Below, piece by piece: positions 7,215 to 15,814 of a stretch of 47,393 nt of DNA. The notes under the pieces are model-generated. The model saw only the letters and a program-made list of their open reading frames with translations, searched no databases and was not told where the DNA came from. The position numbers and the translations under genes are program-made. The DNA comes from Frankiales bacterium (GTDB lineage: Bacteria > Actinomycetota > Actinomycetes > Mycobacteriales > SCTD01), in NCBI GenBank assembly GCA_025965475.1, contig JAOPWV010000119.1, forward strand, positions 1-47,393, written 5' to 3'. Within the stretch, counting starts at the first letter, position 1. Every line of letters starts with the position of its first letter.

Positions 7215-7877
7215 CGGAACGGCAGCCACGACGACCCGGCGGCCGTCCGGGTCGAGGAAGGTCGCGCCCCAGCGGTCCCAGTACGGGTTCTCCGCCGTGA
7301 CCTGCTCCGCCCCCGCGACCCGGAGCACCCGCGCCGCGTCCTGGACATCGTCGGGCGTCGGCAGGTACAGCACGAGCAGGTCGTCCCCGGTAGCCGGTAG
7401 TGGCAGCGGCCCGCCGGCCGTCAGTTCGAGCTGACCGCCGCCGGGCAGCGCGAAGAACGCGCCGTCGTACCCGTCGTGGTCGATGAAGCCGCCCGTCTCG
7501 GTCAGGCCGAGCAGTTCGCCGTAGAAGGCCCGGCAGGCGGCCAGCGACCCGGACGTGTACGCCACGCGGGTGCGGATCCAGCGCTGCCCGTCCAGTTCCT
7601 CCAGCTCCCCGATCCGGACCCGGCCGTCGGCCAGCTCCTCCACCGGCTCGGCGCCGGATCCGGTGGCCGCGCTGCCGTCGACGCGTTCTTCCGCGGAAGA
7701 CCAGCGCAGCACGCCGTCGCGCAGCCGGCCGACGAGCGTGCCCGACAGCACAGCGCCGCCGTCGTACGACGCGGTCACCACGTCGTCCGGACCGGCGCGG
7801 AAGCGGTAGACGACGTCCCCGGCCCGCAGCGTGCGCCCGTCGAGTGTCACGCGTCCGATCCTGTCAGGTCCGGACAC
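7209..7877 (-). CDS. VOC (glyoxalase-fold) protein with an extra beta-rich N-terminal domain
   Basis: The C-terminal half of this 222-residue protein (about 100-222) is a vicinal-oxygen-chelate domain: TRVAYTSGSLAACRAFYGEL, GGFIDHDGYDGAFFALPGG, and the closing WGATFLDPDGRRVVVA typical of this fold. The first 95 residues (DVVYRFRAGPDDVVTASYDGG, LSGTLVGRLRDGVLRW, DGRVRIGELEELDG) resemble small actinobacterial lipocalin-like proteins often mislabelled N-acetylglutamate synthase. The substrate is unknown; relatives include isomerases, dioxygenases and antibiotic-binding proteins. Start choice is uncertain: the GTG at 7877 has GGAG very close, while the GTG at 7850 has AGGA about 9 nt upstream. 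It is convergent with lexA. Confidence 0.8.
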   Translation of the reverse strand: MSGPDRIGRVTLDGRTLRAGDVVYRFRAGPDDVVTASYDGGAVLSGTLVGRLRDGVLRWSSAEERVDGSAATGSGAEPVEELADGRVRIGELEELDGQRWIRTRVAYTSGSLAACRAFYGELLGLTETGGFIDHDGYDGAFFALPGGGQLELTAGGPLPLPATGDDLLVLYLPTPDDVQDAARVLRVAGAEQVTAENPYWDRWGATFLDPDGRRVVVAAVPL

Positions 7878-7926
7878 GGCTCCGCCCGGGACCAGAGCGG
7901 TCCCGGGCGGGTCGGTGGAGCAGGGA

Positions 7927-9423
7927 TCAGGCGACGGCGTACGAGGTCAGCTCGGCGGCCAGCCCCGGGCCGACGCGCGCCTCCAGGCGGGTGCCCTCGT
8001 CCAGGTGCTCCTCGACGAGGACCTCACCTTCGGAGTGGATCCGGGAGACGAGCGACCCCTCGGCGTACGGCAGCACCACGTGCACGTGCGTGTCCGGGTG
8101 CGGTACCTCGGCCTCGAGCAGCGCCAGCAGGTCGTTCAGACCCTCGCCGGTCTTCGCGGACACGAGCACGCAGTGCTTCTCGCGGCGCTGCAGCCGGCCG
8201 AGCACCAGCGGGTCGGCGATGTCACTCTTGTTGACCACGACGACCTCGGGGATCCCGGTCGCGCCGATGTCGGCGAACACCGCGCGCACCGCAGCGAGCT
8301 GCGACTCCGGGTCGGGGTGCGAACCGTCGACCACGTGCAGGATCAGGTCGGCGAACTGCACCTCCTCCAGCGTCGAGCGGAACGCCTCGATCAGCTGGTG
8401 CGGCAGGTGCCGGACGAACCCGACGGTGTCGGCCAGGGTGAAGTCGCGGCCGGACGGCGTAGCCGCCTTGCGGACCGTCGGGTCGAGGGTGGCGAACAGT
8501 GCGTTCTCCACCAGGACCCCGGCGCCGGTGAGGCGGTTGAGCAGCGAGGACTTGCCGGCATTGGTGTAGCCGGCGATCGCCACCGACGGCACCTTGTGGC
8601 GCTCGCGTTCCTGCCGCTTGGTGTCGCGGGCGGTCTTCATGAGCTTGATCTCGGCGGCGAGCTTGGCCTTGCGGGTGCGGATCCGCCGGCGGTCGGTCTC
8701 GATCTTGGTCTCACCGGGACCACGTGTGCCGACGCCGCCGCTTGAGCCACCGGCGCCACCGCCCTGCCGGGACAGTGACTCACCCCAGCCGCGCAGGCGC
8801 GGCAGCATGTACGTCATCTGGGCCAGCTCGACCGGCGCCTTGCCCTCTCGCGAGGAGGCGTGGGTGGCGAAGATGTCGAGGATCAGCCAGGTCCGGTCGA
8901 TGACCTTGACCTTGACGATCTCCTCGAGCTTGCGCAGCTGGCCGGGGCTCAGCTCGCCGTCGCAGATGACGGTGTCGGCGCCGGTCTCGACGACGATGTC
9001 GCGCAGTTGCTTGGCCTTGCCCGAGCCGACGAACGTCGCCGGGTCCGGCTTCTGGCGGCGCTGCATGAGGCCGTCGAGCACCTCGGCGCCCGCGGTCTCG
9101 GCCAGGGCGGCGAGCTCACGCATCGAGTTCTCGGCGTCCACGACGTCGCCGCCGGTCCACACGCCGATGAGGACGACGCGCTCGAGGCGCAGCTGGCGGT
9201 ACTCGACCTCGGTGACGTCCTCGAGGTCGGTCCGGATGTTGGCGACCCGCCGGAGCGCCTGGCGCTCCTCGAGGTCGAAGCCCTCGCCCTCGAGCTCGTG
9301 AAAGCCATCGATGGCGGGCAGCAGGTCGTCGTCGAGGACGACGGCATCGTCGAAGGAGGTGATGGGTGTGGGAGCGGTTACTGAAGTCATCGCTGACACA
9401 ACGCTCCGGGTGGCTTTCGTCAT
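7927..9423 (-). CDS. hflX: HflX, ribosome-associated GTPase
   Basis: HflX binds the 50S subunit and splits stalled or damaged ribosomes after stress. The 498-residue protein has the N-terminal HflX nucleotide-binding domain (about 80-215), the family signature GPGETKIETDRRRI at 235-248 with the helical linker, and a GTPase domain with G1 GYTNAGKS (285-292), G3 DTVGF (332-336) and G4 NKSD (398-401). A Gly-rich tract (GGGAGGSSGG, 221-230) precedes the signature. The 80-residue acidic N-terminal extension is longer than in E. coli but common in actinobacteria. Starts at Met1 and Met12 are both possible; neither has a strong ribosome site. It is a single gene, 42 nt from its upstream neighbour's stop. 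Confidence 0.96.
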   Translation of the reverse strand: MTKATRSVVSAMTSVTAPTPITSFDDAVVLDDDLLPAIDGFHELEGEGFDLEERQALRRVANIRTDLEDVTEVEYRQLRLERVVLIGVWTGGDVVDAENSMRELAALAETAGAEVLDGLMQRRQKPDPATFVGSGKAKQLRDIVVETGADTVICDGELSPGQLRKLEEIVKVKVIDRTWLILDIFATHASSREGKAPVELAQMTYMLPRLRGWGESLSRQGGGAGGSSGGVGTRGPGETKIETDRRRIRTRKAKLAAEIKLMKTARDTKRQERERHKVPSVAIAGYTNAGKSSLLNRLTGAGVLVENALFATLDPTVRKAATPSGRDFTLADTVGFVRHLPHQLIEAFRSTLEEVQFADLILHVVDGSHPDPESQLAAVRAVFADIGATGIPEVVVVNKSDIADPLVLGRLQRREKHCVLVSAKTGEGLNDLLALLEAEVPHPDTHVHVVLPYAEGSLVSRIHSEGEVLVEEHLDEGTRLEARVGPGLAAELTSYAVA

Positions 9424-9465
9424 CCCGCTCAGCGTGACACGGACAGGGGGTGCCTGTCGCCCCGG

Positions 9466-10203
9466 TTAGGCCCCGAGGACCGCTTTGTGCAGCGCACCGA
9501 GCAGATCGGCGAGCTCGATCCGCTCGTCCGGGCTCAACGCGTCGTACGGCAGGGCAGCCCCAACGGCGGTCAGATCCTCGGCCGCGTCCCAGCGCGCCTT
9601 GTGCGGCGCCGGGTCCGGATAGGGCTCCGGCCACTCGAAGAAGGCGGCGTTCGCGGCGCCGTACGTGCCGGCCACGATCGCCTCGAGCGGGCCGAGACCG
9701 ACCGCGGTGACCGCCGCGACGTGCACCGCGCCGCGGTGCTCGCGCATGACCATGAGGAGCTGGGCCAGTCGGCCCGGGAGGTCCTCCGGCAGCGGCAGAG
9801 CCCGCCAGCCGGCGAACAGCGGCAGTCCGGCGGGCTCGGCGTACCGGACGACCCGCTCCAGCAGTTCGGCGGCCCGCTCGATGCCGGGCTGGCCGGTGAG
9901 GTGCTTGCGGCCCCAGGCGTTGCACAGCCCGGCGTAGGCCCGCGCGGCCGCGGGCGGCGGCATGACCTCACGGCCCTGGTCCCAGGCGGCCGTGACGACG
10001 GCCGGCGGGAAGAACGCGAACGCCGCGACGACGACCTCGGCGGGTACGTCGCCGAGCGCGCCGCCGCGACCGAGGTGGTAGAGCGGGCGGGACCGCAGGC
10101 CGAGGTCGCGACCCTTGGCCCGCGTGTCGGCGCTGAGCATGAAGCCCTCGCCGAGCCGCAGGATCGGCTCCTTGACGGCAGCGGCTGCCTCGGCGGGGGT
10201 CAC
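9466..10203 (-). CDS. SCO6745-family protein of unknown function
   Basis: The 245-residue, mainly helical cytosolic protein carries the pattern of the SCO6745 family: an opening PAEAAAAVKEPILRLGEGFML, then GRGGALGDVPAEVVVAAFAFF, then PAGLPLFAGWRALPLPED, and FFEWPEPYPDP near the end. Members are restricted to actinobacteria, and I know of no established activity. The start codon overlaps the dapF stop by 4 nt, so it is translated from the same mRNA as miaA-dapF. It ends the operon. The family name rests on motif recognition. Confidence 0.8.
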   Translation of the reverse strand: MTPAEAAAAVKEPILRLGEGFMLSADTRAKGRDLGLRSRPLYHLGRGGALGDVPAEVVVAAFAFFPPAVVTAAWDQGREVMPPPAAARAYAGLCNAWGRKHLTGQPGIERAAELLERVVRYAEPAGLPLFAGWRALPLPEDLPGRLAQLLMVMREHRGAVHVAAVTAVGLGPLEAIVAGTYGAANAAFFEWPEPYPDPAPHKARWDAAEDLTAVGAALPYDALSPDERIELADLLGALHKAVLGA

Positions 10204-11012
10204 GGGCTCTCCAGCCTGTCGCAGCGGACCTCGCCGGAGGCGAGGAGGACGGCCGGGCCGGCCAGCAGTACGTGGCCGTCCTCCCGCCAGGTCACGCTGA
10301 GCCGACCGCCGGGCACGTCGACCGTGTAGGTCGTGCCGAGCGGCGCCTCGTCCCGGAGCACCGTGGCCACGACGGCGGCGCAGGCTCCGGTCCCGCAGGA
10401 GCGGGTCTCGCCGACGCCCCGCTCGTGGACGCGCATCCGAATGTGCCCGGGCCCGACGTCCTCGACGTACTCGACATTGAGGTCCTTGCGCGACGGGTCG
10501 AGCACGCCGAGCGCCGCGACCGAGGCGACCGGCACGACCGCATGCGGGTTGCCCATGTCGACGAAGGTGCCAGGCACCCCGTCGATGTCCACGGACTCAC
10601 CGACGACCGCGCGGCCCATGTCGACCGTCACGTCGCCGTCGAACTCGACGTCGACCTCCTTGACGCCGCCGCGGGTGGCGAGGCGCAGGTGGCCAGGCCG
10701 AGCGAGGCCGGACTCCACGAGGTAGCGGGCGTAGACCCGCACCCCGTTGCCGCACATCTCGGCGATCGAGCCGTCCGCATTGCGGTAGTCCATGAACCAG
10801 CGGGCCTCGTCGGCGTACGGCGCACCGTCCTGGACGTGGGCGGCCTGGACGACGCGGAGCAGCCCGTCGGCGCCGATCCCGGCCCGGCGGTCGCACAGCC
10901 GGCGGACGTCGTCCGCCGTCAGGTCGAGCAGGCCGTCCGGGTCGGGCACGACGACGAAGTCGTTCTCCGTACCGTGGCCCTTGACGTAGCGCAGGCGGGT
11001 TCCGGGAGTCAC
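10200..11012 (-). CDS. dapF: Diaminopimelate epimerase
   Basis: DapF interconverts LL- and meso-diaminopimelate, the last step before meso-DAP is used for peptidoglycan or decarboxylated to lysine. The 270-residue protein has the two-lobed fold with the cofactor-free cysteine pair: Cys87 in IAEMCGNGVRV and Cys206 in ETRSCGTGACA. FVVVPDPDG and WFMDYRNADGS line the substrate pocket. It starts with GTG inside the end of miaA (4-nt overlap), and its own end overlaps the SCO6745-family gene, giving a tightly coupled miaA-dapF-SCO6745 operon, an arrangement frequent in actinobacteria. Confidence 0.97.
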   Translation of the reverse strand: MTPGTRLRYVKGHGTENDFVVVPDPDGLLDLTADDVRRLCDRRAGIGADGLLRVVQAAHVQDGAPYADEARWFMDYRNADGSIAEMCGNGVRVYARYLVESGLARPGHLRLATRGGVKEVDVEFDGDVTVDMGRAVVGESVDIDGVPGTFVDMGNPHAVVPVASVAALGVLDPSRKDLNVEYVEDVGPGHIRMRVHERGVGETRSCGTGACAAVVATVLRDEAPLGTTYTVDVPGGRLSVTWREDGHVLLAGPAVLLASGEVRCDRLESP

Positions 11013-11905
11013 GGCACGAGCCTATGCCGGGCCTGGGCCAGGAGATCGCCGCCGACATCGAGCCAGTGGATGCGCGGGTCGCGGCGGAACCACGCTCGCT
11101 GGCGCCGGACGAACCGCCGGGTGGCCACCTTGGTCGCCGCCCTGGCCGCCGGCTCGTCCCAGGTCCCGTCGAGCATCGCGAGCACCTGCCCGTAGCCGAG
11201 CGCCCTGCTCGCGGTGACGCCGCCCCGCAGGCCGGCATCCCGCTCGAGCCGGCGTACCTCCTCGACCAGCCCCTGCTGCCACATCCGGTCGACCCGCAGG
11301 TCGGTGCGCTCGGCCAGCTCGGGGCGGTCGAGCCCCAGGTAGGTCGTCGGGTAGTGGGCGTCGTACGCCGTCATGGCGCCCGGCATCGAGCCGGTCAGCA
11401 GGACCACCTCGAGCGCGCGCACGATCCGCCGCCCATTGGTCGGCTCCATCCGGCTCGCCGCGTCCGGGCTCAGCCCGGCGAGCCGCTGGTGCAGGCGCAG
11501 CGGCCCGTACTCGGCGAGCTCGGCCTCCAGCTCCGCCCGCAGCGCCGGGTCGGTGCCGGGGAACTCCAGGTCGTCGAGCGCGGCCCGTAGGTACAGCCCG
11601 GAGCCGCCGACCAGCACCGGCGTCACACCGCGGGCCAGGAGGTCGTCGATCACGGCGCGCGCGAGCTGCTGGTACTCGGCAGCGGTCGCGGTGTGCGTGA
11701 CGTCCCAGACGTCGAGCAGGTGGTGCGGGATGCCGAGCCGCTCGGCCTCGGTGAGCTTGGCGGTGCCGACGTCCATGCCGCGGTAGAGCTGCATCGAGTC
11801 GGCGTTGACGACCTCACCGCCGAGCTCGCGGGCCAGCACGACGCCGAGGTCGGACTTGCCGGTGGCGGTGGGGCCCACGACGGCGATCACCTGGGGCTGC
11901 TGCAC
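11009..11905 (-). CDS. miaA: tRNA dimethylallyltransferase MiaA
   Basis: MiaA transfers the dimethylallyl group from DMAPP to N6 of A37 in tRNAs reading UNN codons; MiaB then methylthiolates the product. The 298-residue protein opens with the P-loop VVGPTATGKSDL (Walker A at 11-18). DSMQLYRGMDVGTAK and IPHHLLDV (conserved prenyltransferase motifs) follow, then GGSGLYLRAALD and the tRNA-contact segment TKVATRRFVRRQRAWFRRD. Length is normal. It lies downstream of miaB with an 86-nt gap and heads the miaA-dapF-SCO6745 overlap operon. Confidence 0.97.
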   Translation of the reverse strand: MQQPQVIAVVGPTATGKSDLGVVLARELGGEVVNADSMQLYRGMDVGTAKLTEAERLGIPHHLLDVWDVTHTATAAEYQQLARAVIDDLLARGVTPVLVGGSGLYLRAALDDLEFPGTDPALRAELEAELAEYGPLRLHQRLAGLSPDAASRMEPTNGRRIVRALEVVLLTGSMPGAMTAYDAHYPTTYLGLDRPELAERTDLRVDRMWQQGLVEEVRRLERDAGLRGGVTASRALGYGQVLAMLDGTWDEPAARAATKVATRRFVRRQRAWFRRDPRIHWLDVGGDLLAQARHRLVP

Positions 11906-11991
11906 AGGAGCGGACTGTACGGAGGCGGCGGCGGGGTGCCGCGCGCGAGGTGCGGCTGGCGAGGTAGTGGACGGGCGGGCGGGGCCCCCGG

Positions 11992-13422
11992 TCAGGCGGG
12001 GGCGCCGACGCGCGGCATCCCGAGCAGTACGCCGGGGGTACGCGGCGCGCGGCCGCCCGCCCAGGCGTCACCCGCGGCCGTCCGCCGGTGCGAGAGGACC
12101 GGCCCCTCGGAACGCAGGTAGTGCGGTGCCGCGCCGGTCACGACGGCCGTCACCACGTCGCCCGGCCGGGCCCCGTCGGCGCGGGTCAGGTGCACGAGCC
12201 GGTTGTCGCGGGCCCGCCCGGTCATCCGCTCGGCGGTGTCCTTGCGGCCCTCACCCTCGGACAGCAGCACCTCGACGGTGCGCCCGACCTGGGTCTGCAT
12301 CCCGGCGTACGTCATCCGCTCCTGGAGCTCGACGAGGCGCTCGTACCGCTCCTGCACCACCTCGCGCGGCACCTGGTCGGGGTAGGTGGCGGCGGGGGTG
12401 CCGGGGCGCGGGGAGTACTGGAAGGTGAAGGCGCCGGCGAACCGGGAGGCCTCGACGACCCGCAGCGTCTGGGCGAAGTCGGCCTCGGTCTCGCCCGGGA
12501 ACCCGACGATGATGTCGGTGGTGATCGCGGCATCCGGGATCTGTGCGCGCACCCGGTCGATGATCCCGAGGAACTTCTCGCTGCGGTAGCTGCGGCGCAT
12601 CGCCTTGAGGACGGCGTCGCTGCCGGACTGCAGCGGCATGTGCAGGCTCGGGCACACCGCCGGCGTCGCGGCCATCGCCTCGATCACGTCGTCGGTGAAG
12701 TCGCGCGGGTGCGGGCTGGTGAACCGGACCCGCTCCAGGCCGGTCTGCCCGACGGCCCGTAGCAGCTGCCCGAACGCGTCCCGCTCGCCGAAGGAGCGGC
12801 CGTAGGAGTTGACGTTCTGGCCGAGCAGGGTGACCTCGAGGACGCCCTGCGCCACGAGCATGTCGACCTCGCGCAGGATGTCGCCGGGCGTGCGGTCCTT
12901 CTCCTTGCCGCGCAGGCTCGGCACGATGCAGAAGGTGCAGGTGTTGTCGCAGCCGACGCTGATCGAGACCCAGGCGCTGTACGTCGACTCCCGGCGCGCG
13001 GGCAGCGTGGACGGGAAGACCTCGAGCGCCTCGAGCAGCTCGACCTGGCTCTCCTGCTCGACCCGGGCGCGTTCGAGCAGGACCGGCAGCGAGCCGACGT
13101 TGTGCGTGCCGAACACGACGTCGACCCACGGCGCCTTGGTCGTGATCAGGGCCTGGTCCTTCTGGGCGAGGCAGCCACCGACCGCGATCTGCATGCCCGG
13201 CGTGCTGTCCTTGACCGGCTTGAGGTGCCCGAGGTTGCCGTAGAGCCGGTTGTCGGCGTTCTCCCGCACCGCGCACGTGTTGAACACGACGACGTCCGGC
13301 GTCTGGTCGGGCTGCACGGGCACGTAGCCGGCCTCGTCGAGCAGCCCCGAGATGCGCTCGGAGTCGTGCACGTTCATCTGGCACCCGTAGGTGCGGACCT
13401 CGTACGTCCGGGCGTCAGTCAT
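11992..13422 (-). CDS. miaB: tRNA-2-methylthio-N6-dimethylallyladenosine37 synthase MiaB
   Basis: MiaB is a radical-SAM methylthiotransferase acting on i6A37 made by MiaA. In 476 residues it has the N-terminal MTTase domain with auxiliary [4Fe-4S] cysteines Cys14 (TYGCQMN), Cys50 (FNTCAVRE) and Cys84 (GGCLAQ), the radical-SAM core with Cys158, Cys162 and Cys165 in [20 protein letters not shown], and a C-terminal TRAM domain. The last 30 residues are a Gly/Ala/Pro-rich tail. The ATG overlaps the downstream end of the preceding nuclease-lipoprotein gene by 4 nt, so the two are translated as a pair. Confidence 0.96.
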   Translation of the reverse strand: MTDARTYEVRTYGCQMNVHDSERISGLLDEAGYVPVQPDQTPDVVVFNTCAVRENADNRLYGNLGHLKPVKDSTPGMQIAVGGCLAQKDQALITTKAPWVDVVFGTHNVGSLPVLLERARVEQESQVELLEALEVFPSTLPARRESTYSAWVSISVGCDNTCTFCIVPSLRGKEKDRTPGDILREVDMLVAQGVLEVTLLGQNVNSYGRSFGERDAFGQLLRAVGQTGLERVRFTSPHPRDFTDDVIEAMAATPAVCPSLHMPLQSGSDAVLKAMRRSYRSEKFLGIIDRVRAQIPDAAITTDIIVGFPGETEADFAQTLRVVEASRFAGAFTFQYSPRPGTPAATYPDQVPREVVQERYERLVELQERMTYAGMQTQVGRTVEVLLSEGEGRKDTAERMTGRARDNRLVHLTRADGARPGDVVTAVVTGAAPHYLRSEGPVLSHRRTAAGDAWAGGRAPRTPGVLLGMPRVGAPA

Positions 13423-13970
13423 GGCAGGTCAACTGTAGATCGAGGCCCGGCCGGACAGGCGCCCCACAGCCCGCGGCCGCCCGCCCGGGCCCGCTCCTCG
13501 ACGGCCCGGAGAGGCGCGAGATGCCGCGAGTTGGGCGGCACGTGCAGCACCCGCGCATACCCCTCCCGCAGCAGCAGCTCCTCGACGCTGGCGCCGTCGG
13601 CGGTCCAGACGTAGAGCAGCAGCCGCCCGTACCGGTCGCGCAGCTCCCGGTCCGGCTGCACGCGCACGCGGGCGCCGACGGGCAGCAGCGCGGCGGTCCG
13701 GCGGGACGCCTCCCGACCGAAGCAGCCCGGCATGCCGAACGTCTCCGGGGCGTCGATAGCCAACAGGCGGACCCGGGTCGGCCGGGCAGGCAGCGGGCCG
13801 GAGCCGGTCCCCCGCAGCCACACCGTGTCGCCGTCGACGTGCCGGGAGACGACCGCCTCCTGGGCCGCGGCGGGGACGGCCAGCGCGGTCGGGTCGGAGG
13901 CCGGGGCGCTCGTGCAGCCGGCGAGGAGCAGCCAGGCGACCGCCGGCGAGGCGAACAGGAGTCGACGCAT
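13419..13970 (-). CDS. Thermonuclease-family (SNase-like) lipoprotein
   Basis: The 183-residue protein has a lipoprotein signal ending in LAGC (Cys19), so it is probably anchored outside the membrane. The rest is a staphylococcal-nuclease OB-fold: [32 protein letters not shown], and [18 protein letters not shown], with the Arg and Glu/Asp residues expected for a calcium-dependent nuclease. It could degrade extracellular DNA or RNA for nutrition or defence. Its stop overlaps miaB by 4 nt, an odd partnership for a secreted nuclease. A weak RecA-NDp-like element lies 6 nt before the ATG (13977-13999). Confidence 0.88.
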   Translation of the reverse strand: MRRLLFASPAVAWLLLAGCTSAPASDPTALAVPAAAQEAVVSRHVDGDTVWLRGTGSGPLPARPTRVRLLAIDAPETFGMPGCFGREASRRTAALLPVGARVRVQPDRELRDRYGRLLLYVWTADGASVEELLLREGYARVLHVPPNSRHLAPLRAVEERARAGGRGLWGACPAGPRSTVDLP

Positions 13971-13976
13971 GACCGG

Positions 13977-13999
13977 ACTGTCGCGGAGGGCACCGACTG
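13977..13999 (-). promoter_or_regulatory. Weak RecA-NDp-like element before the nuclease gene
   Basis: On the minus strand CAGTCGGTG-N8-GACAGT matches 7 of 9 upstream positions of TTGTCRGTG and has one mismatch in TANNNT. It ends 6 nt before the ATG. In GC-rich DNA this could be chance. Confidence 0.22.
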
Positions 14000-14019
14000 T
14001 CCGGCGCGCCCGTCCACAG

Positions 14020-15141
14020 CTACAGGGCGAGGACCTGCACGAGGTCGCGAGCGGCCTGGCCGCCCTCCTCGATGGCGATGTCGAGCGCTCGGGTCACGTC
14101 GAGGTCGTCGACAAGCGCGGCCAGCACGGCGGACTCCGCGGCTGACGAGCCCGAGCCGGGCTGCCCCGCGGCGGCGTGCAGGGCGTCGAGCCGATCGGCC
14201 GCCCGGGTCAGCAGGTCTGGCGTGTAGTCCCACGGGGTGTTCCACGGCCGGTCGAGCAGCAGGGTGCGCACCACCCGGCCATTCGTCTGCGACACCAGGT
14301 CGGAGGCGAACACGAGATTGCCGGTGGACTTGGCCATCTTCTCACCGTTGATCCGCACGGTGCCGACGTGCATCCAGGCCCGGGCGAACGGCGTGACGCC
14401 CGTCGCCGCCTCGGCCTGCGCGGCCTCGTAGGCGTGGTGCGGGAAGCGCAGGTCGGCACCGCCCGCGTGCAGGTCCAGTGCCGAGCCGTACGTCGACAGC
14501 GCCATCGCCGTGCACTCGGCGTGCCAGCCGGGCCGGCCAGGGCCCCACGGGCTCGGCCAGGCCGGCTCCCCCTCGGCGCTGGCCTGCCACACCGCCTGGT
14601 CGAGCGGGTCCTGCTTGGCCGGGTCCTCGACGCGGCCGCCATTGGCGGCGAGCAGCTTCAGGGCGTCCTCGCGGAACAGCCCCGCGCGGTCGGCCACCGC
14701 GGCTCCCCGGAAGTAGACGCTGCCCTGGGACACGTAGGCCGCGTCGGCCTCGAGCAGTGCGGCGGCCAGCTCGACGACCTGCGGCACGAACGAGTGGGCG
14801 CGCGGCTCGTGGGCCGGCCGGCGTACGCCGAGGGCGTCCATGTCCCGCTCGAAGTGGAACTGCTGCACCGCCGCGAACCGGTCGTAGTGCGCCCCGGCGC
14901 GGCTGGCCGCCTCGAACAGCACGTCGTCGACGTCGGTGATGTTGCGGCAGACCTCGGTCTGCACCCCGAGCCGGCGCAGTACCCGCTCGGCCGCGTCCGC
15001 CCAGACGAACGTCGCCGCGTGACCGAGGTGCGTGACGTCGTACGGCGTCACGCCGCACACGTAGATCCGGGCGCGCCCGACGACGGACAACGGCGAGCCG
15101 CCGAGGCGCAGGCGGGGCGGGCTGGTCGGGGCGGTGGTCAC
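14020..15141 (-). CDS. MshC-like cysteine ligase (class I CysRS-type catalytic domain)
   Basis: MshC joins cysteine to GlcN-inositol in mycothiol synthesis. This 373-residue protein has the Rossmann fold with YVCGVTPYD (zinc ligand Cys29 and Thr32), the HLGH form of the HIGH motif at 38-41, WHAEC (Trp206, zinc ligand Cys210), GGADLRFPHH (Asp230, zinc ligand His235) and KMAKS at 268-272 instead of KMSKS. The spacing of these residues matches the cysteine-binding and zinc residues I recall for mycobacterial MshC (Cys43, Thr46, Trp227, Cys231, Asp251, His256). It is shorter than classical MshC (about 410), has no anticodon-binding domain, and lies beside recX rather than in the usual mshC neighbourhood. 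It may be the cell's MshC or a paralogue with another amine acceptor. GAGGAG precedes the GTG. Confidence 0.8.
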   Translation of the reverse strand: MTTAPTSPPRLRLGGSPLSVVGRARIYVCGVTPYDVTHLGHAATFVWADAAERVLRRLGVQTEVCRNITDVDDVLFEAASRAGAHYDRFAAVQQFHFERDMDALGVRRPAHEPRAHSFVPQVVELAAALLEADAAYVSQGSVYFRGAAVADRAGLFREDALKLLAANGGRVEDPAKQDPLDQAVWQASAEGEPAWPSPWGPGRPGWHAECTAMALSTYGSALDLHAGGADLRFPHHAYEAAQAEAATGVTPFARAWMHVGTVRINGEKMAKSTGNLVFASDLVSQTNGRVVRTLLLDRPWNTPWDYTPDLLTRAADRLDALHAAAGQPGSGSSAAESAVLAALVDDLDVTRALDIAIEEGGQAARDLVQVLAL

Positions 15142-15188
15142 GGTGCTCCTCGGGGTGGTGCGGCGGGACCCGCTCAGCCTGCCATCAC

Positions 15189-15806
15189 TCAGCCGAGTGG
15201 GCCGTCCAGGTCCGCGAGCTGCTCGAGCAGCCGCTCGTCCTCACCCTCGGCGGCGAGCGCCTCGCGGACGACCGCGAAGGCCAGCCCGGCGGAGTAGCCC
15301 TTGCGGGCGAGCAGCCCGGCCAGCCGGCGCACCCGGGCGTCCACGGGCAGGCCGCGGGTGGTGCGCAGCTTGCGGTCGACCAGGGCGCGGGCGGTGGCCC
15401 GCTCCTGCTCGGGGTCGAGGGTGCCGACCGCGGCAGCGGCCACCTCGTCCTCGACACCCTTGCGCCGCAGCTCCTGCGACAGGGCGCGGCCGGCCAGCCC
15501 GCGGCCGTTGTGCCGCGAGGCCACCCACATCTGCGCGAACAGCGCGTCGTCGATCAGCCCGACCTCGGCGAACCGGCTCAGCACCGTCTCGGCGGCCTCC
15601 TCGGACACGCCCTTCCTGGCCAGCACGGCGGCCAGCTCCGCCCGCGTGCGCGGGGCGAACTCCAGCTGCTGCAGGCAGATCTGCCGGGCCACCGACTCCG
15701 GATCGGCGAGCGGCTCCGCGGGCCCGTCCTGGGGCGGCTCGGCGCCCCGTCCCCAGCGCCCACGGCCGCCCGTCCCACGGGAGGAGGGCCGGGACGCCTC
15801 TCTCAC
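15189..15806 (-). CDS. recX: Regulatory protein RecX
   Basis: RecX binds RecA filaments and limits recombinase activity. The 205-residue protein consists of three-helix RecX repeats: ARQICLQQLEFAPRTRAEL, VGLIDDALFAQMWVASRHNG, GRALSQELRRKGVEDEVAAA, and a C-terminal repeat ending in GEDERLLEQLADLDGPLG. A 35-residue disordered N-terminus rich in Arg, Gly and Pro precedes them. The GTG lies 8 nt after the recA stop, so the genes share a transcript as in other actinobacteria. Confidence 0.95.
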   Translation of the reverse strand: MREASRPSSRGTGGRGRWGRGAEPPQDGPAEPLADPESVARQICLQQLEFAPRTRAELAAVLARKGVSEEAAETVLSRFAEVGLIDDALFAQMWVASRHNGRGLAGRALSQELRRKGVEDEVAAAAVGTLDPEQERATARALVDRKLRTTRGLPVDARVRRLAGLLARKGYSAGLAFAVVREALAAEGEDERLLEQLADLDGPLG

Positions 15807-15814
15807 CGCCGTAC

